NCBI GenBank assembly: GCA_965230525.1
Contig: OZ246008.1
Location: forward strand, 4,526,001-4,590,000
Origin: GCA-002733465 sp965230525
GTDB lineage: Bacteria > Pseudomonadota > Gammaproteobacteria > Enterobacterales > Kangiellaceae
Direction: 5' to 3'
Length of the DNA: 64,000 nt
The notes below the pieces were generated by a model. The model was not told where the DNA came from, searched no databases, and saw nothing but the letters and a program-made list of their open reading frames with translations. Position numbers and translations under genes: made by a program. Every line of letters starts with the position of its first letter. Position 1 is the stretch's first letter. This document shows, piece by piece, positions 1 to 8,929 of this stretch.

Positions 1-807
1 GCTCTTTCATATCAAGATTTTCAAGAAACCGTTGTCATCCCTTTCATCGAGAATATAGAAGAGAATTTTCCTGCAAAATCAGAATTAGAGGATATTCCTC
101 CGGAAATCGCGCTCAAAATAACAGAGTCATATTGTTCTTCAAATGGCATTTCGCTTCCCCCCGTATTTATCAGAAAAATTTCGAGTAATCGATTCGTAGT
201 TATAGACAACAATGAGAAAAAAGCACTTGCAACTCAATTTGAAAACTATTCTAGTGTGTGCAGGCAAATTGTTCGCAGAGAGGCATCGAAAACCGAGCTC
301 CACATAGATGATGGACATTATTCCGTACTCGACCTTAATTTACAAAAGGTATATTCTTTGTTGGCAAACAAGCAGTGGGTTGAAGCTTCAATGTGCTCTG
401 AGACTTCCGCTTTAGAATTACCTTGTTTTGGCGATTCGAAACTCAAATCGTTCACCGATAGTAAAAGTAACATTGAGAATCTTGTCAAATTATTAGTATC
501 AGAATATGTTGAAGCAATTGAAGCGCTCCATTACCTAGCGTTCGAAGCTAAAATTGAAATCACAAAAGATAGCTGCAGTGGTTTTTATAGGCCTGCAGGT
601 AGAAAGAGAAGCGTAAATATTTCTAAACTAGAGTTAAAAAACGACGTTGCTATATTAATCAATAAAATAGAAGGCCTAATTGAAAAACAAACTACTGATA
701 ATGGCTTAGTTGCAAATAAATTGGAGGTTTTATTCGATGAGGGAAATACTAGCCATTTGATCAAAAAATTTCCGGATGAGACGTATGATAAGGTGAAACT
801 TTTCTGA
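1..807 (+). CDS. Hypothetical protein, 5' end outside the window
   Basis: An open frame runs without a stop from the first base to a TGA at 805-807, so the gene begins upstream of the window and at least 268 residues are present. I do not recognise a family. The visible part is hydrophilic with no membrane segment. Its second half is rich in Lys, Glu, Asn and Leu and looks helical (about residues 155-250 of the visible part), as in a regulatory or scaffold protein. A GTG at 256 could start a 183-residue product, but the uninterrupted frame before it makes that unlikely. The gene is convergent with the next one. Confidence 0.6.
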   Translation, partial: ALSYQDFQETVVIPFIENIEENFPAKSELEDIPPEIALKITESYCSSNGISLPPVFIRKISSNRFVVIDNNEKKALATQFENYSSVCRQIVRREASKTELHIDDGHYSVLDLNLQKVYSLLANKQWVEASMCSETSALELPCFGDSKLKSFTDSKSNIENLVKLLVSEYVEAIEALHYLAFEAKIEITKDSCSGFYRPAGRKRSVNISKLELKNDVAILINKIEGLIEKQTTDNGLVANKLEVLFDEGNTSHLIKKFPDETYDKVKLF

Positions 808-809
808 AA

Positions 810-837
810 CCAGTCAAAGCTTCAAGTTTGTGACTGG
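810..837. terminator. Possible hairpin after the first gene
   Basis: CCAGTCA at 810-816 pairs perfectly with TGACTGG at 831-837 around a 14-nt loop, starting three bases after the stop codon. No T-tract follows, so intrinsic termination is uncertain. The rest of the gap to 1115 shows no gene-like frame. Confidence 0.3.
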
Positions 838-1115
838 ATGAAGGTTCGAGAGCTATCAATTTAGATGTAGAGAAACTAATTGTTGAAATCTACGTATTCT
901 AGAAACTCCAGATCAAATGAATTGATTCTCGAAAAAGCAGTCATTCGGCGGCTTTCCATAGCTGTCACTAAAAAGATAAAGATTTATGTAGGCAACTAAT
1001 ACCATTAGTCGCCTCCAATAATACTTAAATCAACCCAATTTTAAGCGTCTGAAAATCAGGTCGGCTGCAGTGTCCGCTTAGGAATCGTTGTGTTAGCTTT
1101 TAATCCACCACCTGT

Positions 1116-2525
1116 TTAACTAACATTTTGCCATTGATGCGCTTCATCAAAGCTATAAACTTTATCCAAGAGCGTATCATATATCTTATATCTTTCTGTA
1201 TTAAACGAATCACCACTAATTTCGGCAATGTCGTTACCTAGTACAATACATAACTCTTCGACTCTGTCATGGGCAAGATCAACAATTTCATTATCGGCAA
1301 TATCGACCACAACAAACCGGCTGGAGAAAAATTCTTCGTCAAAGCCTGGGAGCATCTCTAATGCGTTTTCTTCACAAAAACGCCTATAGTTATCTACTTT
1401 TGCTTGTCGAATTGATTCCGTTTCGTCATATATATCCCCTTCAAATATTTCCTCTTCAATTGGAAATGATTCTCGCAACCGAATAATGTTGTTGTTCGCA
1501 TTGTGTAATTGAGAAGCTCTTTCATCAAACTTTTTACAAAACCCCTCTGTTCCTTTGAATCGTATTTTAATACGGTCTCCTTCTTTAAAACAGACATAAT
1601 AGCCTTCTGGATCATCATCCCTAATTTCGAGTTGAACACGTATAATAACATCTTCGGCACCTATACTTTCGAGAACCTCGAAGACCTCATCGACCATATC
1701 ATTATTAAATGCAATTGAATCTGAGCAATCAAAAACGTATCCTCCGAAGTAGAATAAAAAGCGTTCTCCTACAGTTTTAAGTTTTGCGCAGCGCGGTGCT
1801 TCTTCGAAAGTACCTTGAATAATTTTTTTGACTTGATTTTTTATTTTAGCTTCCGGCTTTTTATTAAGTTTAAAGTCCACAGAGAAATATCCGTAGTCCT
1901 CTTCTTTTTTCTGCAAGTTAGATAGAAATTCTTCAACGGTTTCGTTGTTCAACGAACCATTCACTATCTTTTCTTCTTCTGGAACTACCGAATTGGCGGT
2001 ATCGTCACTGTTCTTTGATTTCTCAAGGTGGCCAAAATGCAAGTGGTCAGGCAGCGATTCATGAAACCAAGCATAACAACCGCTAGTTACTACTTCTGTG
2101 TCTAAATCTTCATCTTCAAAAGGAACGTGCTCTTCACTGAGAAGCTCACCACTTTTAATTCTAATAAACTGCTCCCAAGGGTCCTCATCTCCCCTAATGT
2201 AAGCTCTTGCATCTACATTAGGGATTAGTTTTTCGATCAATACTAAGAATGCCTCTATAAATTCAACAGAGCTTGAGCCATGTACAAAGCTGTAAGTATC
2301 GTAAGAATCAACTTTATCAATTGACTCAGGCTGAAAATAATGATGGTCACCAATGTCAGCAAGAGCCCTAAGCTCATCAACATTTACAGGTTGGCCAAAA
2401 GGTGTAAGTAAGCCACCTAGTTTATTAAAGTCTAGCTCTGATTGGATTTGTTCAATTAAATTTCTAAGTTGATTCTGCTTAGATTTGTCACTGTGGAAAA
2501 TGATGAGCTGAACGTAATGTTCCAT
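1116..2525 (-). CDS. Hypothetical acidic protein (469 aa)
   Basis: Starts at ATG 2525. The protein is soluble, strongly acidic (runs of Glu/Asp throughout), and has no signal peptide or membrane segment. I do not recognise the family. Residues 1-40 look like an alpha/beta start, residues 160-215 are a low-complexity Asp/Glu/Asn linker, and the C-terminal half alternates charged strands and helices. The architecture suggests two globular parts joined by a flexible linker. It stands alone, with 386 bp of gene-free DNA on its upstream side, and is convergent with the truncated gene at the window start. Overlapping frames on both strands are shorter and less consistent. Confidence 0.7.
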   Translation of the reverse strand: MEHYVQLIIFHSDKSKQNQLRNLIEQIQSELDFNKLGGLLTPFGQPVNVDELRALADIGDHHYFQPESIDKVDSYDTYSFVHGSSSVEFIEAFLVLIEKLIPNVDARAYIRGDEDPWEQFIRIKSGELLSEEHVPFEDEDLDTEVVTSGCYAWFHESLPDHLHFGHLEKSKNSDDTANSVVPEEEKIVNGSLNNETVEEFLSNLQKKEEDYGYFSVDFKLNKKPEAKIKNQVKKIIQGTFEEAPRCAKLKTVGERFLFYFGGYVFDCSDSIAFNNDMVDEVFEVLESIGAEDVIIRVQLEIRDDDPEGYYVCFKEGDRIKIRFKGTEGFCKKFDERASQLHNANNNIIRLRESFPIEEEIFEGDIYDETESIRQAKVDNYRRFCEENALEMLPGFDEEFFSSRFVVVDIADNEIVDLAHDRVEELCIVLGNDIAEISGDSFNTERYKIYDTLLDKVYSFDEAHQWQNVS

Positions 2526-2911
2526 TGTGTATTATCCGTAAATTTACTAAGAGGCGACACTTTAGCATATTTAGGCAGTTGTTGAAGCATCTCGTTACAA
2601 ACATAAAATTGGCTTTCTAAGCAGAGTAAGTTCGCCATGGAAACCGCTTAGTACTGTATGGACTAGACCATCAAATTTTAGCCTCCATTATACAGAAGTG
2701 GCAGAACAGCCGCTTTTAGCACACTCCAAATAGACTACCCCGATTAACTTTATCTCGCTTGGTATTTCCTAGCTAGGGTTATAACTCACCGGAGTCTCTG
2801 TTGCACAAACAGTCCTTCTAAAAGGCGTTTATACTCGGTTCTAAGATAGGTTAAGATTACTTTAACGGTATTTTAAAAACATGATAAAAAATCACCACAC
2901 CACCCTAGCAT
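2526..2911. other. Intergenic, no gene seen
   Basis: The 386 bp between two minus-strand genes hold no convincing frame, hairpin with T-tract or repeat. It presumably contains the promoter of the 469-aa gene, but no clear -35/-10 pair stands out. Confidence 0.4.
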
Positions 2912-3466
2912 TTAATAACCCACCATATAGCTCATCATTTCTCTGACAGTCGATAGACGTTGAGGATTATCTTTTAAGATAAAATCAACTGACTTAACTG
3001 AGTTTTTATCTTTTAAACGGTCTAAGAAAAAAATACCATCCAAATGATCGACTTCATGTTGTGCGATACCTGCTTCTTCTCCTTCCAGCTGAATAGACTT
3101 CAATTGAGCTTGTTCATCCATATAATCAACTCTAATATTCGAATAGCGAGTCACATTGCCTCTTAAGTTATAAAAACTGAAGCACTCTTCCTCAAGCTCA
3201 AAGGTTTTGTCAGATAAAGTTACAAAAGTTGGATTGATCATTGGAACAAATTGGTTGTTTAGTCTGAGAAGAATAATGCGAACAGAGTGCCCCACTTGAG
3301 GAGCCGCAATCGCATTACCATTTTCATTTGAGATGGCTTTTATCCCATCAAGAACTTCCTTCATTTTATTGATAATACGGTTAACTTTAGCTGTTGCTAT
3401 CTCTTGAATTTCAATTGATCGGCATTCTTTTCGAAGAATGGGATCACCAATTTGATTAACTCGCAT
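2912..3466 (-). CDS. Divergent peptide deformylase
   Basis: Peptide deformylases remove the N-formyl group from nascent proteins using a metal held by one Cys and two His. The three family motifs are present: motif I as GNAIAAPQ (residues 50-57, second Gly changed to Ala), motif II as EECFS (93-97, usually EGCLS) and motif III as HEVDH (137-141). Gln57, Cys95, His137, Glu138 and His141 are all kept, so catalysis looks possible. The 184-aa length is normal. It is not next to fmt as the housekeeping def gene usually is, and with the altered motifs it is more likely a secondary paralogue. It starts at ATG 3466; its neighbour at 3524 is on the same strand. Confidence 0.88.
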   Translation of the reverse strand: MRVNQIGDPILRKECRSIEIQEIATAKVNRIINKMKEVLDGIKAISNENGNAIAAPQVGHSVRIILLRLNNQFVPMINPTFVTLSDKTFELEEECFSFYNLRGNVTRYSNIRVDYMDEQAQLKSIQLEGEEAGIAQHEVDHLDGIFFLDRLKDKNSVKSVDFILKDNPQRLSTVREMMSYMVGY

Positions 3467-3523
3467 ATAACCCTCTATTGGATATGATTCGTTTTAGTAG
3501 TGATATTCTGTAACAAATGAATC

Positions 3524-3985
3524 TCACAGTAAATAATTTGCGTTAAACAACAGATACTCTTGAACAACAACTAGCTTCAACACAAAATAGGCTAAAACTC
3601 CCACGGGCCCAACAAGTAAAGTGAGGAGTAAACAAGGGACCAGCATCCAATGGGCGATACCCAAATTAGCCGCATCCATTACAATATATAACCCGGCCAT
3701 CAAATCAAACGCCAAATAATGAACCCAACCAGCTAGAACAATTCTAGGTGTTTTGAATAAAGACACCACGCCTTTGAAAGACCAAAAACTGCCTGACACT
3801 TTTTGCCCACCATCGAGTTTTCTTGCGAAAAAAACTAAGTAAGAATAAATCCCACAGAGCAGTAAAACTGAAATTGAAAGCACAAACCAATGGCCCGACG
3901 GCCAAAATGGAAAACCGATTAAAATAATCCACCCCAATATAGCGATGTAACTTGAAATTTTAAACAGCCTAGAGAGTGATTTCAT
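3524..3985 (-). CDS. ABA4-like membrane protein (DUF4281)
   Basis: Four hydrophobic segments and the central signature GWVHYLAFDLMAGLYI followed by HWMLVPCLLLTLLVGPVG match the DUF4281/ABA4-like family. Plant ABA4 takes part in neoxanthin synthesis; bacterial members have no assigned role. I chose ATG 3985 (153 aa) because the family begins just before the first helix and AAGGA lies 12 nt upstream. ATG 4057 would add 24 basic residues with only a weak AGG before it. It diverges from the PepSY gene at 4152. Tandem with the deformylase, 57 bp before it, possibly co-transcribed. Confidence 0.8.
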   Translation of the reverse strand: MKSLSRLFKISSYIAILGWIILIGFPFWPSGHWFVLSISVLLLCGIYSYLVFFARKLDGGQKVSGSFWSFKGVVSLFKTPRIVLAGWVHYLAFDLMAGLYIVMDAANLGIAHWMLVPCLLLTLLVGPVGVLAYFVLKLVVVQEYLLFNANYLL

Positions 3986-4151
3986 CTTTAACCATTTTCC
4001 TTTATTGAGTCGCTTCAGAAGCAAAGAGAGTAGAGCTTTATGCCCGAATTCTTTCATTAGAACCTAATCAAATTTTTATATCAATTAGCTTTTTCTTTTA
4101 ACCAAATAAAATTCTACTTATAATCCCACTTTTTACGACGGCCCCGAAATA

Positions 4152-4757
4152 ATGAGAAAAGCACATAAACTACTCGGATTGATTATGGTTCTGCCGTTTA
4201 TCGCATGGACTGTTACGGGCGTTTTCTTTTATTTGAAGCCGGGTTACAAAGCAGCTTATCAAGGTCTAGATATCAAGTTATACCCTCTGCAAACGGCTGT
4301 TTCTGTTAAGCCACCTTCAAGTTGGCTGGCTTTTGAATGGCGACGGTCAATCCTTGGTGATCATTTATTAATCAAAACGCTTAAGGGATGGCAACAACTC
4401 GATCCCATTAGTTTCGAATTAAGGAACTCCGTCTCTCAAGATCAAATTCGACTATTAGTGAATGATGCAATCGCTAGCGATAAAAAGCGTTATGGGGAGA
4501 TAATAAGCATAAATGCTCACCAAATTGTTACCGATAAAAATATTGTCATCAACCTAAACTGGCCTCAACTTAAACTTAGCCAAAAAGGTCCCGATACAGA
4601 CTTTATCAATCAGATGTATAAAATCCACTACCTACAGTGGACCGGAGTCGATTCTATCGACCGAATCTTGGGTGTAGTCGGGCTCGCAATGGTATTAGTC
4701 CTTGCAATTATGGGAGTCAAGTTAGCTTTTGCACGAGTGAGATTTATTAATCGATAA
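4152..4757 (+). CDS. PepSY-associated membrane protein
   Basis: 201 residues. An N-terminal helix with the HKLLGLIMVLPFIAWTVTG pattern and a C-terminal helix (about 172-195) bracket a periplasmic PepSY-like region. HKxxG near the start and a C-terminal HYLQW...D segment are typical of PepSY-TM proteins, often tied to iron-siderophore reduction or protease inhibition. This short form has one PepSY unit rather than the three or four helices of full PepSY-TM proteins. It is divergent from the ABA4-like gene across about 165 bp, which should hold both promoters. Exact substrate unknown. Confidence 0.75.
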   Translation: MRKAHKLLGLIMVLPFIAWTVTGVFFYLKPGYKAAYQGLDIKLYPLQTAVSVKPPSSWLAFEWRRSILGDHLLIKTLKGWQQLDPISFELRNSVSQDQIRLLVNDAIASDKKRYGEIISINAHQIVTDKNIVINLNWPQLKLSQKGPDTDFINQMYKIHYLQWTGVDSIDRILGVVGLAMVLVLAIMGVKLAFARVRFINR

Positions 4758-4852
4758 ACATAACTCTTTGTTATTAAAACAAAAAGCGAAGTTCGTTACT
4801 ATTTTGTAACACCTAGGCAATATCCTGTTCGTCATTTTGACTAGGGTTCCGG

Positions 4853-4858
4853 TATAAT
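4853..4858 (+). promoter_or_regulatory. Possible -10 box (TATAAT) before the acyltransferase
   Basis: A perfect TATAAT at 4853-4858 is followed by a GC-rich GCCCGGC stretch like a discriminator, about 100 bp before ATG 4963. The nearby TTGACT (4837-4842) is only 10 bp away, too close for a normal -35, and no good hexamer sits at 16-18 bp. The leader between has a small hairpin, ATAGC-aaac-GCTAT, near 4880-4893. Confidence 0.4.
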
Positions 4859-4962
4859 GCCCGGCTAATCTTGATATCGTATAGCAAACGCTATGCAGTA
4901 GAGCGCACTTACCTAAGATTTTTGCGTATACCACCAAAGAAAAAATAAAGTAGAGTCCTCCT

Positions 4963-6060
4963 ATGTTTGATGATATTCGTCCGTATCGCGATGATGAAGT
5001 TGTTGAAATCATAAAAAAACTAGCAAATGACAAAGAATTATTGTCGTCAGTGGCAATCTACACCATGCGCTGGCTCTATCGCCCATTACCTGGATTAGCG
5101 CGAACGCTGGTTAGATATTCTCTTGTTCGAAAAATTAGAAACATTACCAGTGTTGAAGCAGTACAAAATGAAGTCGCCAAATATCTATTTAAACTGATTA
5201 AAAAAAGTACCGACGGCTTCACTTACTCTGGCCTAAAGGAATTAGACCTGACTAAACCTAGCTTATTTATTAGCAACCATCGAGATATCGTACTCGATCC
5301 CGCATTGGTTAATTATGCGCTATTTGATATTGGCGCCAAAACTGTAGAAATTGCAGTGGGCGATAATCTACTAACTAAACAATGGATTTCTGATCTAATG
5401 CGGGTTAACAAAAGCTTTATCGTAAAACGCAATGAGAAAACTAAGCGAGCCATGTTAACGGCTTCGAAAAATCTATCCGCCTATATTCATCACGCACTCA
5501 CCGAAAAACAGCAACCCATTTGGATTGCACAAAAAGAAGGCCGCGCTAAAGATGGTATTGATAAAACAAACTCGGCATTAATATCAATGCTTTTACTGAA
5601 TAAACCGAAAACAGTTTCGATCAAAGACTATTTATCCCAACTCAATATTGTTCCCGTGTCTATCGCCTATCAATATGATCCTTGCGATAAAGACAAAGCC
5701 AAAGAACTGGCTGTTTTAGAAACCCATGGTGATTATAAGAAATCAGAACATGAAGATATCAACAGTATTACTAAAGGGTTGGTGGGGCATAAAGGAAAAG
5801 TTCATCTAACATTTGGCACACCGATATTAGGTGACTTTGAAGACAGTAAGGAAATAGCCAAGGCCGTTGATAAACAAATTATTGGCAACTACAAATTATT
5901 TGATAGTAATCGCGTCGCTTACCAGCGAGTCAAAAATGCTCAATCTAAAGTGAGTAAAAATTGCCTTATTGAAAAGCGCTTGGCTGAATTAAATGAAACT
6001 CAGAAAAAGTGGCTATTAGCGATGTATGCTAATCCAGTTGTGGCGAAAGAGAGTTTGTGA
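4963..6060 (+). CDS. PlsC/PlsB-like acyltransferase
   Basis: A 365-aa glycerolipid acyltransferase-type protein. Block I is NHRDIVLDPAL (residues 105-115), and a later IAQKEGRAKDG supplies the EGR block that binds glycerol phosphate. In block I the Asp sits six residues after His106 (HX5D), one more than the usual HX4D; alternatively Asp108 could be used. No strong membrane helix is visible, so it may be a peripheral membrane enzyme. ATG 4963 has TCCTCC-like sequence just before it rather than a standard AGGAGG, so the ribosome site is not obvious. Single gene; the substrate (lysophosphatidate, ornithine lipid or other) cannot be read from sequence. Confidence 0.85.
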   Translation: MFDDIRPYRDDEVVEIIKKLANDKELLSSVAIYTMRWLYRPLPGLARTLVRYSLVRKIRNITSVEAVQNEVAKYLFKLIKKSTDGFTYSGLKELDLTKPSLFISNHRDIVLDPALVNYALFDIGAKTVEIAVGDNLLTKQWISDLMRVNKSFIVKRNEKTKRAMLTASKNLSAYIHHALTEKQQPIWIAQKEGRAKDGIDKTNSALISMLLLNKPKTVSIKDYLSQLNIVPVSIAYQYDPCDKDKAKELAVLETHGDYKKSEHEDINSITKGLVGHKGKVHLTFGTPILGDFEDSKEIAKAVDKQIIGNYKLFDSNRVAYQRVKNAQSKVSKNCLIEKRLAELNETQKKWLLAMYANPVVAKESL

Positions 6061-6102
6061 TTTAGCATTTTGCCAAAAAAATAAAATATAAAAAACGATT
6101 CA

Positions 6103-6240
6103 CCACAGAGGCACAGAGAGCACGAAGAAAGGTATTGTTTTGGGGATATTGGAAGCCTCACGAAGCCTCATTTCGACTCAGCTCAATAGGCTTGTTTTTT
6201 GAATCCAAAAGCACAAGCCGGCTGAGCCTGTCGAAGCCTC
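6103..6240. repeat. Dispersed-repeat spacer with imperfect inverted repeat
   Basis: Near 6103-6120 lies a CACAGAGGCACAGAG motif, a phrase I recall from intergenic DNA of many unrelated bacteria. Downstream TTCGAC (6172-6177) and AGGCTTGT (6188-6195) pair with ACAAGCC (6213-6219) and GTCGAA (6230-6235), giving an interrupted hairpin. The arm GGCTGAGCCTGTCGAAGCC is also a common dispersed motif. It may act as a bidirectional terminator between the convergent genes ending at 6060 and 6266. Confidence 0.5.
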
Positions 6241-6265
6241 ACAAGACGGCTGGGCTTTGAGCTTT

Positions 6266-7132
6266 CTAAAACAACTTCTTATACTGGTGACAATAAGGCG
6301 CTTGGCCATTCTTCTGATAATAATCTTGATGATAATCTTCAGCCTTCCAAAACTCTGCTTTAGGTAAAAGCTGAGTCGCGATTGACATGCCTTTTCCTTC
6401 AAGAATTTTGATTAAGCCTTGTGCTACATCTCGCTCACTATCATCAGTGTAAAAAATAGCCGATAAATATTGGCTGCCAATATCTGGCCCTTGACCATCC
6501 GTTTGGGTCGGGTCATGGATTTCGAAAAATAATTTGGTTAATGTTTCATAACTGACATCTTGTGGACGATACGCTACTTTAACCACTTCTAGATGCCCCG
6601 TCGTTTTGCTACAAACTTGCTCGTAAGTTGGGTTTTCAACTTCTCCACCCATATAACCGGACTCGACGCTTAATACGCCTTCTTGCTGCTGCATTAAGTG
6701 CTCGACGCCCCAAAAACAACCACCGGCATAAAACGCTTCTTTAATCGACTGATCTTGTTCTTTCATATCATCTGAACTCACAAATTTCATCGACACTGAA
6801 TTAACACAATGTCGAATATTCTTATCGGTTAATCCTTCGCCTTCAAACACGTGACCTAAATGCCCATCACAATTGGCGCAGAGGATCTCAGTACGACGCC
6901 CATCCGCGTCAACTTCTCGCTTGACCGCCCCTTCAATTTCATCATCAAAGCTTGGCCAACCGCAGCTTGATTGAAATTTATGTTGTGACAAATAAAGGGG
7001 CGCATCACACTGTTTGCAAATATACATTCCGCCTTCAATAAAGTCATTGTATTTTCCAGTGAACGGCCGCTCTGTGCCCTTTTCGAGAATAACCCGACGT
7101 TCTTCTTGGTTTAGTTGGTTATACTTTTTCAT
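6266..7132 (-). CDS. msrBA: Bifunctional methionine sulfoxide reductase MsrB-MsrA
   Basis: Repairs both diastereomers of methionine sulfoxide. Residues 1-120 are MsrB: zinc-binding CKQC (39-42) and CANC (85-88), SSCGWPSF, and catalytic Cys109 in RHCVNS. Residues 133-288 are MsrA with the catalytic GCFWG (Cys139) and the YLSAIFY segment. At 288 aa it is a complete fusion in the B-then-A order. No signal peptide is visible, so it is cytoplasmic. It starts at ATG 7132. It lies downstream of the pyroglutamyl-peptidase-like gene on the same strand, 131 bp away. Confidence 0.95.
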   Translation of the reverse strand: MKKYNQLNQEERRVILEKGTERPFTGKYNDFIEGGMYICKQCDAPLYLSQHKFQSSCGWPSFDDEIEGAVKREVDADGRRTEILCANCDGHLGHVFEGEGLTDKNIRHCVNSVSMKFVSSDDMKEQDQSIKEAFYAGGCFWGVEHLMQQQEGVLSVESGYMGGEVENPTYEQVCSKTTGHLEVVKVAYRPQDVSYETLTKLFFEIHDPTQTDGQGPDIGSQYLSAIFYTDDSERDVAQGLIKILEGKGMSIATQLLPKAEFWKAEDYHQDYYQKNGQAPYCHQYKKLF

Positions 7133-7263
7133 TTACTCTTCCCAAATCGAAAGGCTTAGCGCCAATTATCATGACAACTTAGTCGGTCACTGAATCTTGG
7201 ACTGTCACCACACCTGGAACAGTCATTACATCTGCTACTTAATGGAGACAAAATAAAGAAAAT

Positions 7264-8445
7264 CTAGTCTTGTTTAGCTTGTTCCATACTTTCTACCGCT
7301 TTGCGTATCATTTGTTCAACTTGCGCAAGGATTTTCTCCGACTTGGTTGGTTCAAAACCGTTGAATCGTGGCGTGTGTATGTGCCCCACAGGGAGTTTTG
7401 CTTGGTACTTATCTCGCAGCAATAAACTACGATAGGAAATTTCATTAGATAAATACCCACCACCGGAACCTTGTACTGATATGGCATCACGTAACTCACT
7501 TAATGTTTCTGGCTTGTAAGTCTTTTGCGTGGTGGTCACCTGATGATTGTCAATTATCTTAAAGGCACCCTCTGCCTGTACCATCGCTTCAGCAGGCAGG
7601 CTAAACTGATTAAATTCGGGTCCTGCGAGCGGCTTACCATCTAACAAAGGAATTAGCGGATTTTCTGCTGACGCGCCGGTATAAACGTTTAAATTATCCG
7701 GCGCTTTGGCGCTTCTGCGTTTTCCAGGAAAACGCTCCAAGTCGAAATTTTCTCTTCCCATACTGACTGTGATCAGCATATCTAACGCTTGATTTTTGAG
7801 TCTAGGTGTCAACATAGTTTCGATCATACCTTGGTCAAAATCTTGAAAGCGCACCGGTACAATCAAAGTTTCAATCTCTATGGCAATCCCACCTATATAC
7901 AATACCTTGTCATCTAACGCAGTAGCGACCACTCCCGATGGATTGCTTTGGGTGATGTGGCGATCGAGAAAGAAAGGGTCAAAGCCCGTCAAAAGCACTT
8001 TGTATTGTGTTTTTTTATCGAAGTTAACATCTGAGTTGCCACGAGTTGCTAACTCAGACACCCACAGTAACTTTTGCTGCTCTTCGTGGGTCAACTTGCT
8101 GAAAGCTGGCGAGTTTTTAATCACGCTATTAAATCGCAAGCGAGCCCAGTAGAGCGGCCGGTCATCAAAATCTTTGGCTTTATGATAAGCACTAATAGCG
8201 CTTAGCCAGAGCTTATTGCCTTCGTGCGCAACGAGTCGACTGGCGCCGTCAAAGGTTTTGACTGTGTACAAGAGCTTTGAAAATCGATTGATCATAGAAC
8301 CAAAGCGACCAGCGGTCTCAGGCATTGCTTTAACAGCCTCAGGCATCCGTAGCTCCTCCACTGAGAGGGGTGAGTTTTCCGCTGCGGCAAAATTTGCGGT
8401 GGTAACCAATAATATTGCTACCAGTGATAGTTTTAATTTTTTCAT
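7264..8445 (-). CDS. Exported pyroglutamyl-peptidase-I-like protein with altered nucleophile
   Basis: Residues 150-385 match the C15 fold: LLTGFDPFF and SNPSG at the start, Glu in SMGRENFDLE (about 237), and GHIHTPRF with His357. The catalytic Cys of true C15 enzymes, in a G-x-Y/F-x-C-N context, is Ser here: GGGYLSNEISY, Ser333. Either a Ser nucleophile is used or the protein is not a peptidase. Residues 1-22 are a signal peptide. About 125 extra residues precede the C15 part, so the 393-aa protein is much longer than the usual 215. I chose ATG 8445 because GGAG lies 6 nt upstream; an earlier codon at 8490 would bury the signal peptide. Confidence 0.8.
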   Translation of the reverse strand: MKKLKLSLVAILLVTTANFAAAENSPLSVEELRMPEAVKAMPETAGRFGSMINRFSKLLYTVKTFDGASRLVAHEGNKLWLSAISAYHKAKDFDDRPLYWARLRFNSVIKNSPAFSKLTHEEQQKLLWVSELATRGNSDVNFDKKTQYKVLLTGFDPFFLDRHITQSNPSGVVATALDDKVLYIGGIAIEIETLIVPVRFQDFDQGMIETMLTPRLKNQALDMLITVSMGRENFDLERFPGKRRSAKAPDNLNVYTGASAENPLIPLLDGKPLAGPEFNQFSLPAEAMVQAEGAFKIIDNHQVTTTQKTYKPETLSELRDAISVQGSGGGYLSNEISYRSLLLRDKYQAKLPVGHIHTPRFNGFEPTKSEKILAQVEQMIRKAVESMEQAKQD

Positions 8446-8610
8446 CGAATCTCCGTTTACGTTTTTTAGTCTTTTTTGTTTTCTGTTCATTGAAAGTTTG
8501 AGTATTCTTTAATCAGTCAATAGTACTAAGAACGAAAGGTGACTATTCCTATCTATGAGTACGAGTCTGCGTTAGAAAACGATCAGCTCAGTTTTACTTT
8601 GCTGCCAGTT

Positions 8611-8701
8611 CTCTGCTCTCTGCTCTCTGCTCTCTGCTCTCTGCTCTCTGCTCTCTGCTCTCTGTACTCTGTTCTCTGTTCTCTGTTCTCTGTACTCTGC
8701 A
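8611..8701. repeat. Heptanucleotide tandem array (CTCTGCT)13
   Basis: Seven perfect copies of CTCTGCT (8611-8659) are followed by six variants (CTCTGTA, CTCTGTT x3, CTCTGTA, CTCTGCA) in the same 7-bp register. It lies in the 484-bp gap between divergent genes starting at 8445 and 8930. Open frames across it are by-products of the repeat. The rest of the gap shows no gene. Confidence 0.95.
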
Positions 8702-8929
8702 CTCTATCCTATCCTTCGACGATAGCATTTTAAAGTCATCGCCCCATAATTCAGCCATTCGAGCATCACAAGAGCAACTTGTATAAACCATTCAGTTTTC
8801 CTTAAAGGTATGATTTTACTAGGTATTTCTCTTGTGACAATTCAAAATAATTAACTTCAATGGTATCTTGATACTTTTTGATGCTTTATGATTGTTCTTG
8901 ATAACTCACTTATTAGAGGTTAAATACCA

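Noticed and set aside
4837..4858. TTGACT plus TATAAT as a full sigma-70 promoter
   Set aside because: The spacing is 10 bp, far from the required 16-18, so only the TATAAT is kept as a candidate.
8594..8791. Frames through the CTCTGCT array on both strands
   Set aside because: Seven-base repeats create open frames by chance; the products are low-complexity.
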